Origin: Clostridium bowmanii
GTDB lineage: Bacteria > Bacillota > Clostridia > Clostridiales > Clostridiaceae
Direction: 5' to 3'
Assembly (NCBI RefSeq): GCF_018861315.1
Contig: NZ_JAHLDL010000008.1
Location: 62,001-126,000, forward strand
Length of the DNA: 64,000 nucleotides
The notes under the pieces were generated by a model, which saw nothing but the letters and a program-made list of their open reading frames with translations, was not told the origin of the DNA and did not search any database. A program made the translations under genes and the position numbers. Shown here one piece after another: positions 35,564 to 45,860 of the stretch. How positions within the stretch are numbered: position 1 is the first letter of the stretch; each line of letters starts with the position of its first letter.

Positions 35564-38386
35564 TTATAACATCTTTTTTAAATATTGTCCTGTATATGAA
35601 TTTACATTTAAAGATATTTCTTTTGGTGTTCCAGTGCACAAAATGCTACCTCCCTTATCTCCACCCTCAGGGCCTAAGTCAATAATATAGTCTGAGCACT
35701 TTATAACATCTAAATTATGTTCAATTACCACCACAGTATTTCCTGAATCAACTAATCTTTGAAGTATTTTAATAAGTTTACTAACATCATCAATATGAAG
35801 GCCTGTAGTAGGTTCATCTAAAATATAAAAGGTCTTACCAGTACTTCTTTTAGATAGCTCCGATGCCAGTTTAATTCTTTGAGCCTCACCACCCGACAAT
35901 TGGGTAGAAGGTTGACCTAGTCTTATATATCCAAGTCCAACATCTATAAGTGTTTTAAATTTATTATGGATTCTTGGAATGTTTTCAAAGAATCTTACAG
36001 CTTCCTCCACAGTCATATTTAAAATCTCGTCAATATTTTTTCCTTTATACTTAACCTCCAAGGTTTCTCTATTATACCTTTTACCTTTACAAACCTCACA
36101 AGGTACATATACATCAGATAAAAATTGCATTTCTATTTTAATTATTCCATCACCCTTACAAGCCTCACATCTTCCACCTTTTACGTTGAAACTAAATCTA
36201 CCTGGCTTATATCCACGTATTTTCGCCTCTGAACTCATTGAGAAAACATCTCTTATTATATCAAAAACCCCTGTATATGTAGCTGGATTAGATCTTGGAG
36301 TTCTACCAATCGGTCCCTGGTCAATGTTTATAATTTTATCTATATTCTCTGCTCCTAAAATATCTTTATGAAGGCCAGGATTCTTTCTAGAGTTATTTAC
36401 CTTCTTATTAAGGCCTTTATATAAAATATCATTAACTAAAGTACTTTTTCCAGAACCCGAAACACCTGTAACACAAGTAAATACTCCTAAAGGAAAATCT
36501 ACACTAACATTCTTGAGGTTATTTTGCCTCGCATTAATTATTTTTATACATGAGCCATTAGAAACTCTAGTTTGCTCTGGAGCCTCAATCTTCTTTTTAC
36601 CACTTAAGTATTGACCTGTAATTGATGCTGGGCAGTTTTTTATGTCTTCAATTGTTCCCGCCGCCACGATTTCTCCACCATGTTCTCCAGCTCCTGGTCC
36701 TATATCTACAATATAATCTGCCTCAATCATAGTGTCCTCATCATGTTCTACAACTACTAAGGTATTACCTAAATCTCTTAACTGTTTTAATGTCTTAATA
36801 AGCTTTGCATTATCTCTTTGATGAAGTCCAATACTAGGCTCATCTAAAATATATAAAACTCCCATAAGGCTTGAACCTATCTGAGTAGCTAGTCTTATTC
36901 TCTGAGCTTCTCCACCAGAAAGTGTTCCTGCTGACCTTGTTAAATTCAGATAATTAAGTCCCACATTTATAAGGAAACTCAGCCTGTTATTTATTTCTTT
37001 AAAAATTTGATTGGATATCATCTTATTTTTTTCTGATAATTCAATTGTTTGTAAAAAATTCACTTCGTCTGTAATTGACATGCTACAAAATTCATATATA
37101 TTCTTATCCCCCACTGTTACAGCTAGTGCCTCTGGGCTTAACCTTGCGCCATTGCACTTAGGACATGCATTATCCCCCATATATTGTTCAACTTCTCTTT
37201 TTATATAATCAGAAGAAGTTTCAAAATATCGTCTTTTTAAATTATTTATAATACCTTCATAAACATGATTAAAAGTACCTGTTCTATACTCCTTAACATA
37301 GTCTACTTTGATTCTTTCTCCATTTGTTCCGTATAAAAGTATCTTAAGAATTTCAGGATCATACTTTTCTATAGGTGTATTTAAATTAAACTTATATTTT
37401 GCACTTAATGCCTTTAATACTGCAAAAGTCCAAGAATCTTCCTTAAGGCTGCCTTCTCCAAAGGACAAAATAGCGCCCTCTAAGATGCTCTTACTTTTAT
37501 CTGGAATAATTAAATCCTCATCAATTTCCATAAGAGTACCAAGTCCGTCACAAGTATCACACTTACCAAAAGGAGAATTAAAAGAAAACATCCTAGGTGC
37601 TAGTTCCCCGAGACTTATACCACAATCTGGACAAGCAAAATGCTCACTAAAAATAGTGTCTTCACCATCTATAATGCTCGCTATTGCAGTTCCCTCTGCT
37701 AATTTCAAAGCACTTTCTAACGATTCAGAAATACGGCCACGAGATTCCTCTTTTACAGAAATTCTATCAATGACTATTTCTATACTGTGCTTCTTAGTCT
37801 TTGCAAGGCTTATCTCTTCTTCCATAAGCTCCACTATATTTCCATCTATTCTAGCACGTACAAATCCATTCTTTTTAATATTCTCTATTATCTTAACGTG
37901 CTCACCTTTTTTTCCCCTTATTATAGGAGAAAGAATTAAAAGCTTGGTCTTTTGTGGCATTTCCATTATTGTGTCCACCATCTGATCCACACTCTGCTGA
38001 GAAATCTCCTTACCGCACTTAGGACAGTGTGGTGTTCCAACTTTAGCATAAAGCAATCTCAAATAATCATAAATCTCAGTCACAGTCCCCACTGTTGAAC
38101 GTGGATTTCTATTAGTAGTTTTCTGATCTATAGAAATAGCAGGAGAGAGCCCCTCTATGTATTCAACATCCGGCTTATCCATATTACCTAAAAACTGTCT
38201 TGCATATGCTGACAGCGACTCTACATACCTTCTTTGCCCTTCTGCATATAATGTATCAAAAGCAAGTGAGGATTTACCAGATCCAGAAAGTCCAGTAAAC
38301 ACAACAAATTTATCTCTTGGTATCTCTAAATCTACATTTTTTAAATTATTAACTTTAGCACCCTTTATAAAAATCTTATCCCTCAT
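35564..38386 (-). CDS. uvrA: Excinuclease ABC subunit A
   Basis: The damage-recognising ATPase of nucleotide excision repair, a tandem ABC protein of 940 residues. Visible: Walker [10 protein letters not shown] (near 33) and [11 protein letters not shown] (near 640), signature motifs [17 protein letters not shown] and [17 protein letters not shown], and zinc-finger cysteines ([17 protein letters not shown] with [14 protein letters not shown] with CEVCKGKRY). The start at 38386 is used because GAGGAG lies 8 nt upstream; the ATG at 38401 overlaps that ribosome site. It follows uvrB by 79 bp and shares its LexA-controlled promoter. Cytoplasmic, working with UvrB and UvrC. Confidence 0.97.
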   Translation of the reverse strand: MRDKIFIKGAKVNNLKNVDLEIPRDKFVVFTGLSGSGKSSLAFDTLYAEGQRRYVESLSAYARQFLGNMDKPDVEYIEGLSPAISIDQKTTNRNPRSTVGTVTEIYDYLRLLYAKVGTPHCPKCGKEISQQSVDQMVDTIMEMPQKTKLLILSPIIRGKKGEHVKIIENIKKNGFVRARIDGNIVELMEEEISLAKTKKHSIEIVIDRISVKEESRGRISESLESALKLAEGTAIASIIDGEDTIFSEHFACPDCGISLGELAPRMFSFNSPFGKCDTCDGLGTLMEIDEDLIIPDKSKSILEGAILSFGEGSLKEDSWTFAVLKALSAKYKFNLNTPIEKYDPEILKILLYGTNGERIKVDYVKEYRTGTFNHVYEGIINNLKRRYFETSSDYIKREVEQYMGDNACPKCNGARLSPEALAVTVGDKNIYEFCSMSITDEVNFLQTIELSEKNKMISNQIFKEINNRLSFLINVGLNYLNLTRSAGTLSGGEAQRIRLATQIGSSLMGVLYILDEPSIGLHQRDNAKLIKTLKQLRDLGNTLVVVEHDEDTMIEADYIVDIGPGAGEHGGEIVAAGTIEDIKNCPASITGQYLSGKKKIEAPEQTRVSNGSCIKIINARQNNLKNVSVDFPLGVFTCVTGVSGSGKSTLVNDILYKGLNKKVNNSRKNPGLHKDILGAENIDKIINIDQGPIGRTPRSNPATYTGVFDIIRDVFSMSSEAKIRGYKPGRFSFNVKGGRCEACKGDGIIKIEMQFLSDVYVPCEVCKGKRYNRETLEVKYKGKNIDEILNMTVEEAVRFFENIPRIHNKFKTLIDVGLGYIRLGQPSTQLSGGEAQRIKLASELSKRSTGKTFYILDEPTTGLHIDDVSKLIKILQRLVDSGNTVVVIEHNLDVIKCSDYIIDLGPEGGDKGGSILCTGTPKEISLNVNSYTGQYLKKML

Positions 38387-38465
38387 TATTTCACTCCTCA
38401 TAGTTCCCTTAAATAATTAAAAACTCACACTCTCAACTCTTAAGTCTCAACTCTTAACTTTTATC

Positions 38466-40451
38466 TTAAATATTCTTAATCTGTTTCTTGAGTTTATAAA
38501 TTATATCTCTAAGCTGCGCTGCTCTTTCAAATTGTAAATCTTTAGCCGCTTGCTTCATTTCACTTTCGTACCTGTCCATTAACTTTTTAGTCTCATCATA
38601 ATTTGCTTCCATAGCAGCCTCAAGGGTTTCATATACCCCTTCCTCCTCTGCCACTGTAACAGATCCGATTACTTCTCTAATATCTTTTATAATAGTAGTT
38701 GGAGTAATTCCATTGGCCTCATTATAATCCATTTGAATTTTCCTACGTCTATTAGTTTCATCCATAGCCTTTTTCATAGACTTTGTGATTCTATCCGCAT
38801 ACATTATTACCTTACTCTCTGAATTTCTTGCAGCTCTTCCTATGGTTTGAATTAATGAGGTCTCAGAACGCAGAAAACCTTCCTTATCCGCATCGAGTAT
38901 TGCAACAAGGGCTACTTCTGGGATATCTAACCCTTCCCTTAAAAGATTGATACCTACTAGCACATCAAATGTACCCAGCCTAAGATCTTGAATAATCTTC
39001 ATTCTCTCTATAGTATCAATATCGGAATGTAGGTAGGTAATTTTCATATCCATTTCTCTAAAGTATTTAGTCAAATCCTCTGACATTCTTTTAGTAAGCG
39101 TTGTAACTAAAACTCTAAACCCTCGCCTTATAGTCTCCTGGATATTAGAGTACAAATCATCTATTTGCCCTTTAACAGGCCTTATAATTATTTCAGGGTC
39201 TAGTAGTCCTGTAGGTCTTATTACTTGCTCTGCTGTATTCTCACTATGCTCTGCTTCATAAACATTTGGGGTTGCGCTTACAAAAACAGTCTGATTCATA
39301 GTGTTCTCAAACTCCTGAAATGTTAGTGGTCTATTATCAAAGGCAGAAGGAAGTCTAAACCCATAATCAATTAAATTAGTCTTTCTTGATTTATCTCCTC
39401 CGAACATAGCTCTAACCTGAGGAAGAGTTACATGACTTTCATCTATAAACATTAAAAAATCTTCTGGAAAATAGTGCATCAATGTTTGAGGTGCTGTTCC
39501 TGCAGGTCTACCATCTAAAATTCTAGAATAGTTCTCTATACCACTACAATAGCCAACTTCTCTTATCATTTCAATATCATAATTAGTTCTTTGCTTAAGT
39601 CTTTGAGCCTCAAGTAATTTATCCTCTGATATAAGATCTTTTAATCTAATCTCTAATTCTTCTTCTATTTGTTCTATGGCAGGCTCTAATTTCTCCTTTG
39701 ATGTAGCAAAATGGGAAGCCGGGAAAATAGATACATGCTTCCTAGTTCCAATAATTTCTCCCGTTAAGGAATCAAAAGATCTAATCTTATCTATTTCATC
39801 ACCGAAAAACTCTACCCTAATTCCTTCGCTGGAGGATGATGCAGGAAATATATCAACTGTGTCCCCTCTTACTCTAAAGGTTCCACGAATAAAATTAATG
39901 TCATTTCTCTCATACTGTATATCTATTAATTGCCTTAATACTTCATTTCTATCCTTTTCCATACCCTGCCTTAGTGAAACTGTAAGTTTTTTATATTCTT
40001 CAGGATTTCCAAGTCCATATATGCATGAAACTGAAGCCACCACAATAACATCATTACGCTCTAGTAGTGCTGAGGTAGCTGAATGTCTTAATTTATCAAT
40101 ATCATCATTTATAGATGAATCCTTTTCTATAAATGTATCTGTCTGTGCAATATAAGCCTCAGGTTGATAATAATCATAGTAGGACACAAAATACTCCACA
40201 CAATTGTCAGGAAAAAACTCCCTAAACTCCGAGCAAAGCTGCGCCGCTAAAACCTTATTATGAGCAAGCACCAAAGTAGGCTTTTGAACTCTCTCAATAA
40301 TATTAGCCATAGTAAAAGTCTTACCTGACCCAGTTACCCCTTTAAGAGTTTGAAATTTCTTTCCCTCCTCAATCCCTATGACAAGACTATCAATAGCCTG
40401 TGGTTGATCCCCAGTGGGTTTAAACTTTGAATGTAACTTAAATTCATTCAC
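38466..40451 (-). CDS. uvrB: Excinuclease ABC subunit B
   Basis: Helicase-like subunit that verifies damage and recruits UvrC. The 661 residues match the Bacillus protein. Motifs: [10 protein letters not shown] at the start, Walker [11 protein letters not shown], the beta hairpin [15 protein letters not shown] in [27 protein letters not shown], and a C-terminal UVR domain ([20 protein letters not shown]). I place the start at a GTG (40451) because AAGGCGGTG lies 6 nt before it; the in-frame GTG at 40460 lies inside that site. A LexA box is 63 bp upstream (40514-40525), so the uvrBA unit is very likely SOS-controlled. Confidence 0.97.
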   Translation of the reverse strand: MNEFKLHSKFKPTGDQPQAIDSLVIGIEEGKKFQTLKGVTGSGKTFTMANIIERVQKPTLVLAHNKVLAAQLCSEFREFFPDNCVEYFVSYYDYYQPEAYIAQTDTFIEKDSSINDDIDKLRHSATSALLERNDVIVVASVSCIYGLGNPEEYKKLTVSLRQGMEKDRNEVLRQLIDIQYERNDINFIRGTFRVRGDTVDIFPASSSSEGIRVEFFGDEIDKIRSFDSLTGEIIGTRKHVSIFPASHFATSKEKLEPAIEQIEEELEIRLKDLISEDKLLEAQRLKQRTNYDIEMIREVGYCSGIENYSRILDGRPAGTAPQTLMHYFPEDFLMFIDESHVTLPQVRAMFGGDKSRKTNLIDYGFRLPSAFDNRPLTFQEFENTMNQTVFVSATPNVYEAEHSENTAEQVIRPTGLLDPEIIIRPVKGQIDDLYSNIQETIRRGFRVLVTTLTKRMSEDLTKYFREMDMKITYLHSDIDTIERMKIIQDLRLGTFDVLVGINLLREGLDIPEVALVAILDADKEGFLRSETSLIQTIGRAARNSESKVIMYADRITKSMKKAMDETNRRRKIQMDYNEANGITPTTIIKDIREVIGSVTVAEEEGVYETLEAAMEANYDETKKLMDRYESEMKQAAKDLQFERAAQLRDIIYKLKKQIKNI

Positions 40452-40513
40452 AAAAATCACCGCCTTGTATTCCTATAAGTTCAATAGCAATTATTAGTTG
40501 CTATTATGTATTT

Positions 40514-40525
40514 GAACGTTTGTTC
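40514..40525. promoter_or_regulatory. LexA (SOS) box upstream of uvrBA
   Basis: GAACGTTTGTTC fits the Gram-positive LexA consensus GAAC-N4-GTTC exactly. It lies 63 bp upstream of the uvrB start. The rest of 40452-40772 is AT-rich and holds the esterase upstream region, with no promoter I can state firmly. Confidence 0.85.
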
Positions 40526-40789
40526 GTCTATTCCATTTTAACTAAAACTTTTTAATATGTCAACAATCTCTACCACTATTAACCATAGTAAGTAATGTAA
40601 GCAGTACGTATTATATGGCATATATATAATCTACTTTGGCTAGTATACAATTCTCGTGAGCTACAATGAAAATAAGTTCATAATAAATTAATATAATCTA
40701 AAGGATATTATATTAATAAATAGAACTTGTAAAAAAAGAAACATAAATCGAATAAATATGAGGAGTGATAAAAATGAGTCAAAAAAAAG

Positions 40790-41431
40790 ATGATGCTAAA
40801 TAAAACAATAAAAAAAGCAATAAAATTAGAATATCTATTATATCTTCCAGAGGATTACTCCAAGGAAACTGATAAAAAGTGGCCATTAGTGCTATTCTTA
40901 CATGGTTCAGGTGAACGTGGGGAGAACGTTGAAATGGTTGCTAAGCATGGTATCCCAAAACTTGCAGAAGAAAAGAAATTCCCTTTTATAGCGCTTTCAC
41001 CACAGTGCCCAACTAATTCTAACTGGGAAATGCAGAAAGACGCTGTGCTTGCGCTGCTACATGAAGCTTTTGAATCTTTATCAATCGACAAAGATAGGGT
41101 ATATCTTACCGGTTTAAGTCTAGGTGGCTACGGTACCTGGTCACTATCTCAGCAGTATCCCGAACTTTTTGCAGCAATAGTACCAATATGTGGTGGCGGA
41201 CTTCCAATTAATGTTTCAAGAATAAAAGACATCCCAGTATGGGCTTTCCATGGAGCAAAGGATGATATAGTTCCTATTGATGAAACAGAAAGAATGGTAC
41301 AAGCACTTCAGAAAATTAATGGCAATGTAAAATACACTATATACTCTGAAGCAACCCATGATTGCTGGTCACAAGCTTACAACGAACCAGAACTTTATAA
41401 ATGGCTATTAGCTCAGAAAAAGATCAGATAA
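40790..41431 (+). CDS. Alpha/beta-hydrolase (phospholipase/carboxylesterase family), frameshift at its start codon region
   Basis: A 213-residue hydrolase. The fold is clear: LVLFLHGSGERGEN (oxyanion loop), the nucleophile GLSLGGYGT (Ser near 118), the acid in HGAKDDIVP (near 164) and the catalytic His in EATHDCW (near 196). Relatives include dienelactone-hydrolase-like and feruloyl-esterase-like enzymes; the substrate is unknown. The real ribosome site GAGGAG serves the ATG at 40773, but the run of eight A residues after it puts the frame out and a stop follows after nine codons. With one A fewer the product would begin MSQKKMMLNK and read straight through. The ATG at 40790 has no proper ribosome site. 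Cytoplasmic; stands alone between uvrB and a palindromic repeat. Confidence 0.75.
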   Translation: MMLNKTIKKAIKLEYLLYLPEDYSKETDKKWPLVLFLHGSGERGENVEMVAKHGIPKLAEEKKFPFIALSPQCPTNSNWEMQKDAVLALLHEAFESLSIDKDRVYLTGLSLGGYGTWSLSQQYPELFAAIVPICGGGLPINVSRIKDIPVWAFHGAKDDIVPIDETERMVQALQKINGNVKYTIYSEATHDCWSQAYNEPELYKWLLAQKKIR

Positions 41432-41545
41432 GTATGAAAGTTCTCCCACGTGGCTTGCAAACGAACTAAAAACTAGAAATTGCATTAAGAAATTCAAATA
41501 GTTTTGTCGTTTCGTGTTGCAATTCACTCTGGAGAACTTTCATAC
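41432..41545. repeat. Palindromic repeat A3, short member of family A
   Basis: It begins on the base after the esterase stop. GTATGAAAGTTCTCC (41432-41446) is exactly complementary to GGAGAACTTTCATAC (41531-41545). The inner part shares CTTGCAAACGAAC and AAACTAGAAATT with repeat A1. It would act as terminator of the esterase gene. Confidence 0.75.
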
Positions 41546-41652
41546 TTTTATATGTTATATTGTATTTTTCTGAATGAATTTCAAAAATAAATGCTGTCAA
41601 AGCAGACCTTAACATTAACAAAAGAAATTTTGGAATTTTCTTAGCCTAACTA

Positions 41653-41733
41653 TTTTTTCTTAGCGAATGCTAACAAAAGTATATATTGCGTAAAATGCGT
41701 ATGAACAAGCTTTAGCATCCGCTTAGAAAAAAA
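41653..41733. repeat. Palindromic repeat B2, short relative of B1
   Basis: The ends TTTTTTCTTAGCGAATGCTA and TTTAGCATCCGCTTAGAAAA are complementary. The interior ATGCTAACAAAAGTATA, then TTGCGT and CAAGC, matches one arm of B1 (5351-5398). It sits between the convergent esterase and membrane-protein genes. Confidence 0.65.
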
Positions 41734-41788
41734 GACTTGCCTCAGTAATCTTCTAAGACAAATCTTTTGGTTAACTTCTTTAACTTTT

Positions 41789-42223
41789 TTAGATAGTTTC
41801 TGTGTGCTCGCTCGTTTTTATCTCTTCTGTAACTTCTACATTTTCTAAATCAACAACATTTGGCTCTACAATAATCTCTTCAATAACATCAGTGCCAACC
41901 TCAACTTTTGTTAACAATGATAAGCATTTCGATACTTTTTTATTGACTTTTCCAACACCTAATAAAATAAGTGCAATACCACCATATGTACCAATAGGCT
42001 CAATTATTCCCGGTATCAATTGTGATGTTAATAATGCTTTTTTTACAGTAGCAATAGCATATCCTTGCGCTACAGCTTGACTAACAGTGCTTTTAAATAA
42101 AATCATGTTATTAATTAATAATGCAATTCCAAAAACTCCTGCAACTGCAGCAAAAACATACATAACAGTTGAAAAAGTTGATTTACTTAATTTTTTAGAT
42201 ACATTCTTCTCTTTAATTTCCAT
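41789..42223 (-). CDS. Small membrane protein of unknown function
   Basis: A 144-residue protein I do not recognise. It has two clear hydrophobic segments (about 17-42 and 72-90), with a charged lysine-rich N-terminus, and an acidic C-terminal tail (110-144) of Val and Glu residues. The start at 42223 follows GGAAAAATTATT, a moderate site. Codon use and base composition resemble the neighbours. It is the last of three minus-strand genes for small membrane or exported proteins between repeats B2 and A1, each separated by 170-300 bp, so they need not be one operon. Its function cannot be inferred. Confidence 0.6.
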   Translation of the reverse strand: MEIKEKNVSKKLSKSTFSTVMYVFAAVAGVFGIALLINNMILFKSTVSQAVAQGYAIATVKKALLTSQLIPGIIEPIGTYGGIALILLGVGKVNKKVSKCLSLLTKVEVGTDVIEEIIVEPNVVDLENVEVTEEIKTSEHTETI

Positions 42224-42408
42224 AATAATTTTTCCTCTTTTCCGCCCTTAAGGCTATGATACAAATTGAAACTAATAATGACATAATACTATTTTTGAAG
42301 AATCAATTTCTTCTATAAATTAATGTTACTATATGATTGTTGCATTTAAGTGTCAATATTGTTAACAAACTATAACTATTTGATATCATAAAAAATAAAT
42401 AAAATAAT

Positions 42409-42837
42409 TCATCTTATTTTTAATTCAAAATCTAGAGCTTTAGATAATTTATCTATGTCACCTTTAAATGGGAAACATAATAATTTATCCCGATTTTCGA
42501 AAATCATAAAAAATGGCGGATTATTTTCAGGAATTATTATATAGACTTCATTTACAAGTGCATTTAAACATTTACCCTGCACTTTAACAACTGGATAAAG
42601 TGGAATTTTAATAGCATATCCATCATCAGTAAGAGGGTTGTATTTCCCATAAAGAGCATCCACATCCTTAATATATCTCGAGACTATCTTATGAATTTTT
42701 CTGTTCATCTGCACTACCTTTACTACCTTATCTTGCTTTGGATCAAAAATTTCAGCATATTTAAAACCTTCAGCACTGACCACTATGGAATACATCATAA
42801 TAAATAAAAATATAATAGCTATTGTTTTTTTCCTCAT
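42409..42837 (-). CDS. Exported protein of unknown function, DUF3888-like in outline
   Basis: A 142-residue protein with an N-terminal signal peptide (MRKKTIAIIFLFIMMY, cleavage probably after VVSA near residue 21). The mature part is a mixed alpha/beta domain of about 120 residues. Its layout, an N-terminal helix pair with VVQMNRKIHKIVSRYI and later strands KIPLYPVVKV and EVYIIIPENN, recalls the neighbouring DUF3888 protein, but similarity is weak and I cannot confirm it by eye. The start at 42837 follows GAGGTG by 6 nt; the in-frame GTG at 42846 lies inside that site. Function unknown. Confidence 0.6.
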   Translation of the reverse strand: MRKKTIAIIFLFIMMYSIVVSAEGFKYAEIFDPKQDKVVKVVQMNRKIHKIVSRYIKDVDALYGKYNPLTDDGYAIKIPLYPVVKVQGKCLNALVNEVYIIIPENNPPFFMIFENRDKLLCFPFKGDIDKLSKALDFELKIR

Positions 42838-43149
42838 AAAAATCACCTCACTACTAATGTTCCCATATTGAATTAGAGTTATGTTTTAATGTTGTATTTA
42901 AAGTTCAGATACATTACACTTTTTTAGTAAAATATGTATAATTTTAATGTAGTTAATAAATTTATTACTCATGAAATAGTTTTAAATCCTAAGGTATTGA
43001 TTAATAAGTGATCAAATCTAATTTATAGCAAATAACAATTATAAAAACAATCCAATAGTAGTATTATTTATGTCAAAAACTAATTATAAAATAGAGCTTT
43101 ATTCACCTTTTCTGTTAATATCAAGATTTAGAACAAGGCAATATTTATA

Positions 43150-43626
43150 TTATGGCAATTTCTTTTTTATAATATCTTGATAATTTGGTGGCAATTCTGA
43201 ACTTGTAATATGTTCAAATTTCTCTACCTTAACATTATAAAATGGAATTACTCTTAAAGTAATATAATCAGTTCCAACACTAAGGTGTGGGCCAACATAT
43301 GGATGTAACTCTATTTTTAATCTAAAATCAAATCCCCTATAACCATTAACTCTATCTGCCTCTAATATATAAACACCATAGGGTGCTACACCAGGTGAAG
43401 TAGTTAAATATTCTTTATAATATTTATCCACTTCATCTTGGATATATGGTAAAAGTAGGGTCATAAAAACATCTTGATATAACTCTTCCCGTGATTTCTC
43501 TGGTGGAACGTATGTGGTACTAACTGAAGGCTTCACTATATGTTCAAAAGCATAAGCATATCCGTTAAATGGTATACCGAAAACTATTAACAATGTCACA
43601 AATACTATTACTGTTTTTTTCATCAT
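43150..43626 (-). CDS. Exported DUF3888 protein
   Basis: A 158-residue protein with a signal peptide (hydrophobic core about 6-22, cleavage near AYA) and a DUF3888 domain: SREELYQDVFMTLLLPYI, then DKYYKEYL, PYGVYILEAD and the strands FDFRLKIELHPYVGPHLSVG with DYITLRVI. DUF3888 proteins are small exported or membrane-associated proteins of bacilli and clostridia without a known function. The start at 43626 follows AGGAGG by 9 nt. No terminator is obvious after it. The 500 bp upstream up to repeat A1 contain no gene, so it has its own promoter or reads from within that gap. Confidence 0.75.
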   Translation of the reverse strand: MMKKTVIVFVTLLIVFGIPFNGYAYAFEHIVKPSVSTTYVPPEKSREELYQDVFMTLLLPYIQDEVDKYYKEYLTTSPGVAPYGVYILEADRVNGYRGFDFRLKIELHPYVGPHLSVGTDYITLRVIPFYNVKVEKFEHITSSELPPNYQDIIKKKLP

Positions 43627-44130
43627 AAAAAACATCCTCCTCAGCAACTCTTATAATAGTATTTCCTTTTTATGAAAAATTCTTACTAGCAATTGTTTCA
43701 TAAATTATTGGCACATATTATTAATTCAACATATTTAACAAATTTAAATCAACCGTATATTTATAGTTTATTCCCTATTTATAAATAATTCATTGAGTAA
43801 ACAATTAGAAATTAAAAATTTCATATCTTTTTATCTTACCCTTACTCCCCTCAAAAACCAGGCTACCGCCTAAAATAATTTCTAACAAATACACTAGATT
43901 ATATAATATTTTAATCTTACTTATTTATAAAGTTCACAGCCTATCGGCTAAAAGATAAAGGCTCGATATGTTTCCAAAAACACCAAAATTGGCTACATAC
44001 TCTTACAGTCAACATTGCCTATCTTTATTACTCTCTAAGCCTAACACACTACAATTCTCCCAATAAAAATTAAAACACACAGCAATTAATAATCACTATG
44101 TGCCCTATAATCACTCAACCCCACACCTTC
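43627..44130. other. Non-coding gap, nothing identified
   Basis: About 500 bp of AT-rich sequence between the DUF3888 gene and repeat A1. Both strands have many stops. I see no recognisable RNA, transposase remnant or clear promoter apart from scattered TATAAT-like boxes. Confidence 0.5.
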
Positions 44131-44386
44131 AAAAAAAGTATGAAATCCAGCCGGAGTGACTTGCAATAAGTAACGAAGAAACTATTGAAATTTGATTTAG
44201 AAATTCTTGTTTTGCGAATGTAAAATTCTCGTAAGCCTGCCAGGACGGCAGGCTAGCGAACCTGAGCCAGGAAGGCGAATGTGAGTGTTAGAGAATTTCA
44301 CATGAGCAAAACATTAGAATTTCTTAATCAAATTTCTAGTTTCAAGTTCGTTTGCAAGTCACGCAGGCGACCTTTCATACTCTTTT
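44131..44386. repeat. Large palindromic repeat A1
   Basis: A 256-bp imperfect palindrome ending next to the stop of the PDZ gene. The outer ends AAAAAAAGTATGAAA and its complement flank long arms that share TTGATTTAGAAATTCTTGTT-like sequence, and the centre is a small hairpin GCCTGCC-AGGAC-GGCAGGC. Copy A2 (60150-60438) shares nearly all of it. No gene inside. It would form a giant terminator hairpin for the PDZ gene and has the size and symmetry of a MITE. Confidence 0.8.
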
Positions 44387-45679
44387 TTATTTCTTATCTA
44401 TGTCTTTCATTTTGTCTAATACATCTTTAAAGCTTTCATCATCCACTTTTATTATAGAATTATCCTTTGGTACTTCCCTTGGTACAATTACTATTCCTAG
44501 CCTTTTGTTCCCAGGCATATTGCTATAACTCGTGTCTATTAGTTCTCCAGAAGGTTTTTTAATTTTAAAAGTTAATGATTTAAAATTTCCTTTAACAATA
44601 TTTACAATCTCGTCTTCAAACTCTATTACTTTGTCATTAATCTGAACTATTAAGTCTCCACTTTGAATTCCCATTTGGAAGGCAGGAGATCTAGGGGCCA
44701 CTTCCAGCACCATAATTCCCTCATCACTACTCATGAATTTAGGTTTCAAGGTGAGCTCCAGGTGTTTTTCTAGTTGGAGCATTGCTTCATGTAACCCGGC
44801 TGCGAATATTAAAATAAAGAATTGATAAGCTGCGCCAAATACTGCTAATTGTGATATTGCTGTTAGCAGTAGACCATAACTCATTATTAAGACTCCAGAG
44901 AAAAGAGTCTTCGTAGCCTTAGTTTTAGTAAAGGTAATGCTGCTATAACCTATAACACCATAAAGAGCAATAGAAGCTATAATTGAATTTTTAAGAATTT
45001 TTGCCACTATATCCCCTCTTATTGCTGGCATCCACTGAGGAGTCATTAAACTCTGCCCAGCCAATAAGTCTGTTGAAGCTGTACTTAATAGTATAAGTAT
45101 AGCAATTGGCAATGCCCAATATCTTTTTAAGGCGAATCCACCAATAATTTTATTATCTCTATTTGTAAAAACAGGAATGGCTCCTCTTGAACCATCTATC
45201 ATTACTAAAATCCCCTCAATAATATGTAATACACCCACCAAAGTCATTAAGGTGAGAATATCTATGTTTACAATATTCAATTTTGGCATATGTAATATAA
45301 TTGCTGCATATTTAAATGCTAGACTGGTTAGACCCAAAACTGCGCCTGAATAAGCAAAGCATATAAACCTAGGCTTAAATGCCATAAAAAACAAGGATAG
45401 CATAAATAATAAATAAATATTTGAATTTTCATCAAAAACTAGCCCTAAAAAAGTAAACATTAGGCTTGCTATAGCTCCAGCAAAGATCCCTAGCACAATT
45501 TGAGATATAGTTAACTCAAAAGGTGAATCTAAACTTTCTCCCATTATCATTTTCTGCATTATAGCGATTTTCTTATTTTTATTATAAAAAATTAATGCAA
45601 TCATTATTAAAATAAACGAATTTGAAGGATCTACAATTGCAGAAGCAACTGCTCTTAAAGTATGTATTGCAATGTCCAT
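44387..45679 (-). CDS. Multi-pass membrane protein with C-terminal PDZ domain (MinJ-like layout)
   Basis: A 430-residue protein with about eight hydrophobic segments over residues 1-310 and a PDZ domain near 325-415 (GIMVLEVAPRSPAFQMGIQSG and DLIVQINDKVI). This layout resembles MinJ/DivIVA-partner proteins of Firmicutes and the PDZ proteins that often sit beside ctpA, as here. No protease motif is seen. The start at 45679 is preferred because AAAGGAG lies 9 nt before it; the upstream ATG at 45700 lies ahead of that site. A triple 21-bp repeat and the ctpA terminator lie upstream; repeat A1 follows the stop. A role in division-site placement is only an inference. Confidence 0.75.
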   Translation of the reverse strand: MDIAIHTLRAVASAIVDPSNSFILIMIALIFYNKNKKIAIMQKMIMGESLDSPFELTISQIVLGIFAGAIASLMFTFLGLVFDENSNIYLLFMLSLFFMAFKPRFICFAYSGAVLGLTSLAFKYAAIILHMPKLNIVNIDILTLMTLVGVLHIIEGILVMIDGSRGAIPVFTNRDNKIIGGFALKRYWALPIAILILLSTASTDLLAGQSLMTPQWMPAIRGDIVAKILKNSIIASIALYGVIGYSSITFTKTKATKTLFSGVLIMSYGLLLTAISQLAVFGAAYQFFILIFAAGLHEAMLQLEKHLELTLKPKFMSSDEGIMVLEVAPRSPAFQMGIQSGDLIVQINDKVIEFEDEIVNIVKGNFKSLTFKIKKPSGELIDTSYSNMPGNKRLGIVIVPREVPKDNSIIKVDDESFKDVLDKMKDIDKK

Positions 45680-45740
45680 TGGGTAAAATTCTCCTTTCAT
45701 ATTACTATGAAACCTATAATATACTACACAGTAAATGTAT

Positions 45741-45803
45741 TAATCATCACTTTCAGTGCTGTAATCATCACTTTCAGTGCTGTAATCATCACCTTAGATG
45801 CTG
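45741..45803. repeat. Three tandem 21-bp repeats before the PDZ gene
   Basis: Units start at 45741, 45762 and 45783 (TAATCATCACTTTCAGTGCT plus G). The first two are identical; the third differs in four bases. Each contains a small stem CACT/AGTG. A fourth copy lies before the ftsW-like gene (34925-34945). Too few and too close-packed to be a CRISPR. Confidence 0.85.
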
Positions 45804-45822
45804 ATTTGTTTTTAAAAACTAA

Positions 45823-45849
45823 GTATCTACCAAAACTATTGGTAGATAC
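45823..45849 (-). terminator. Terminator after ctpA
   Basis: GTATCTACCA and TGGTAGATAC pair over 10 bp; the minus strand continues TTAGTTTTTAAAAA. It ends 11 bp past the ctpA stop. Confidence 0.8.
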
Positions 45850-45860
45850 TCAGTATGTTA

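Noticed and set aside
45741-45803. CRISPR array
   Set aside because: Units abut without spacers and only three copies exist; no cas genes are near.
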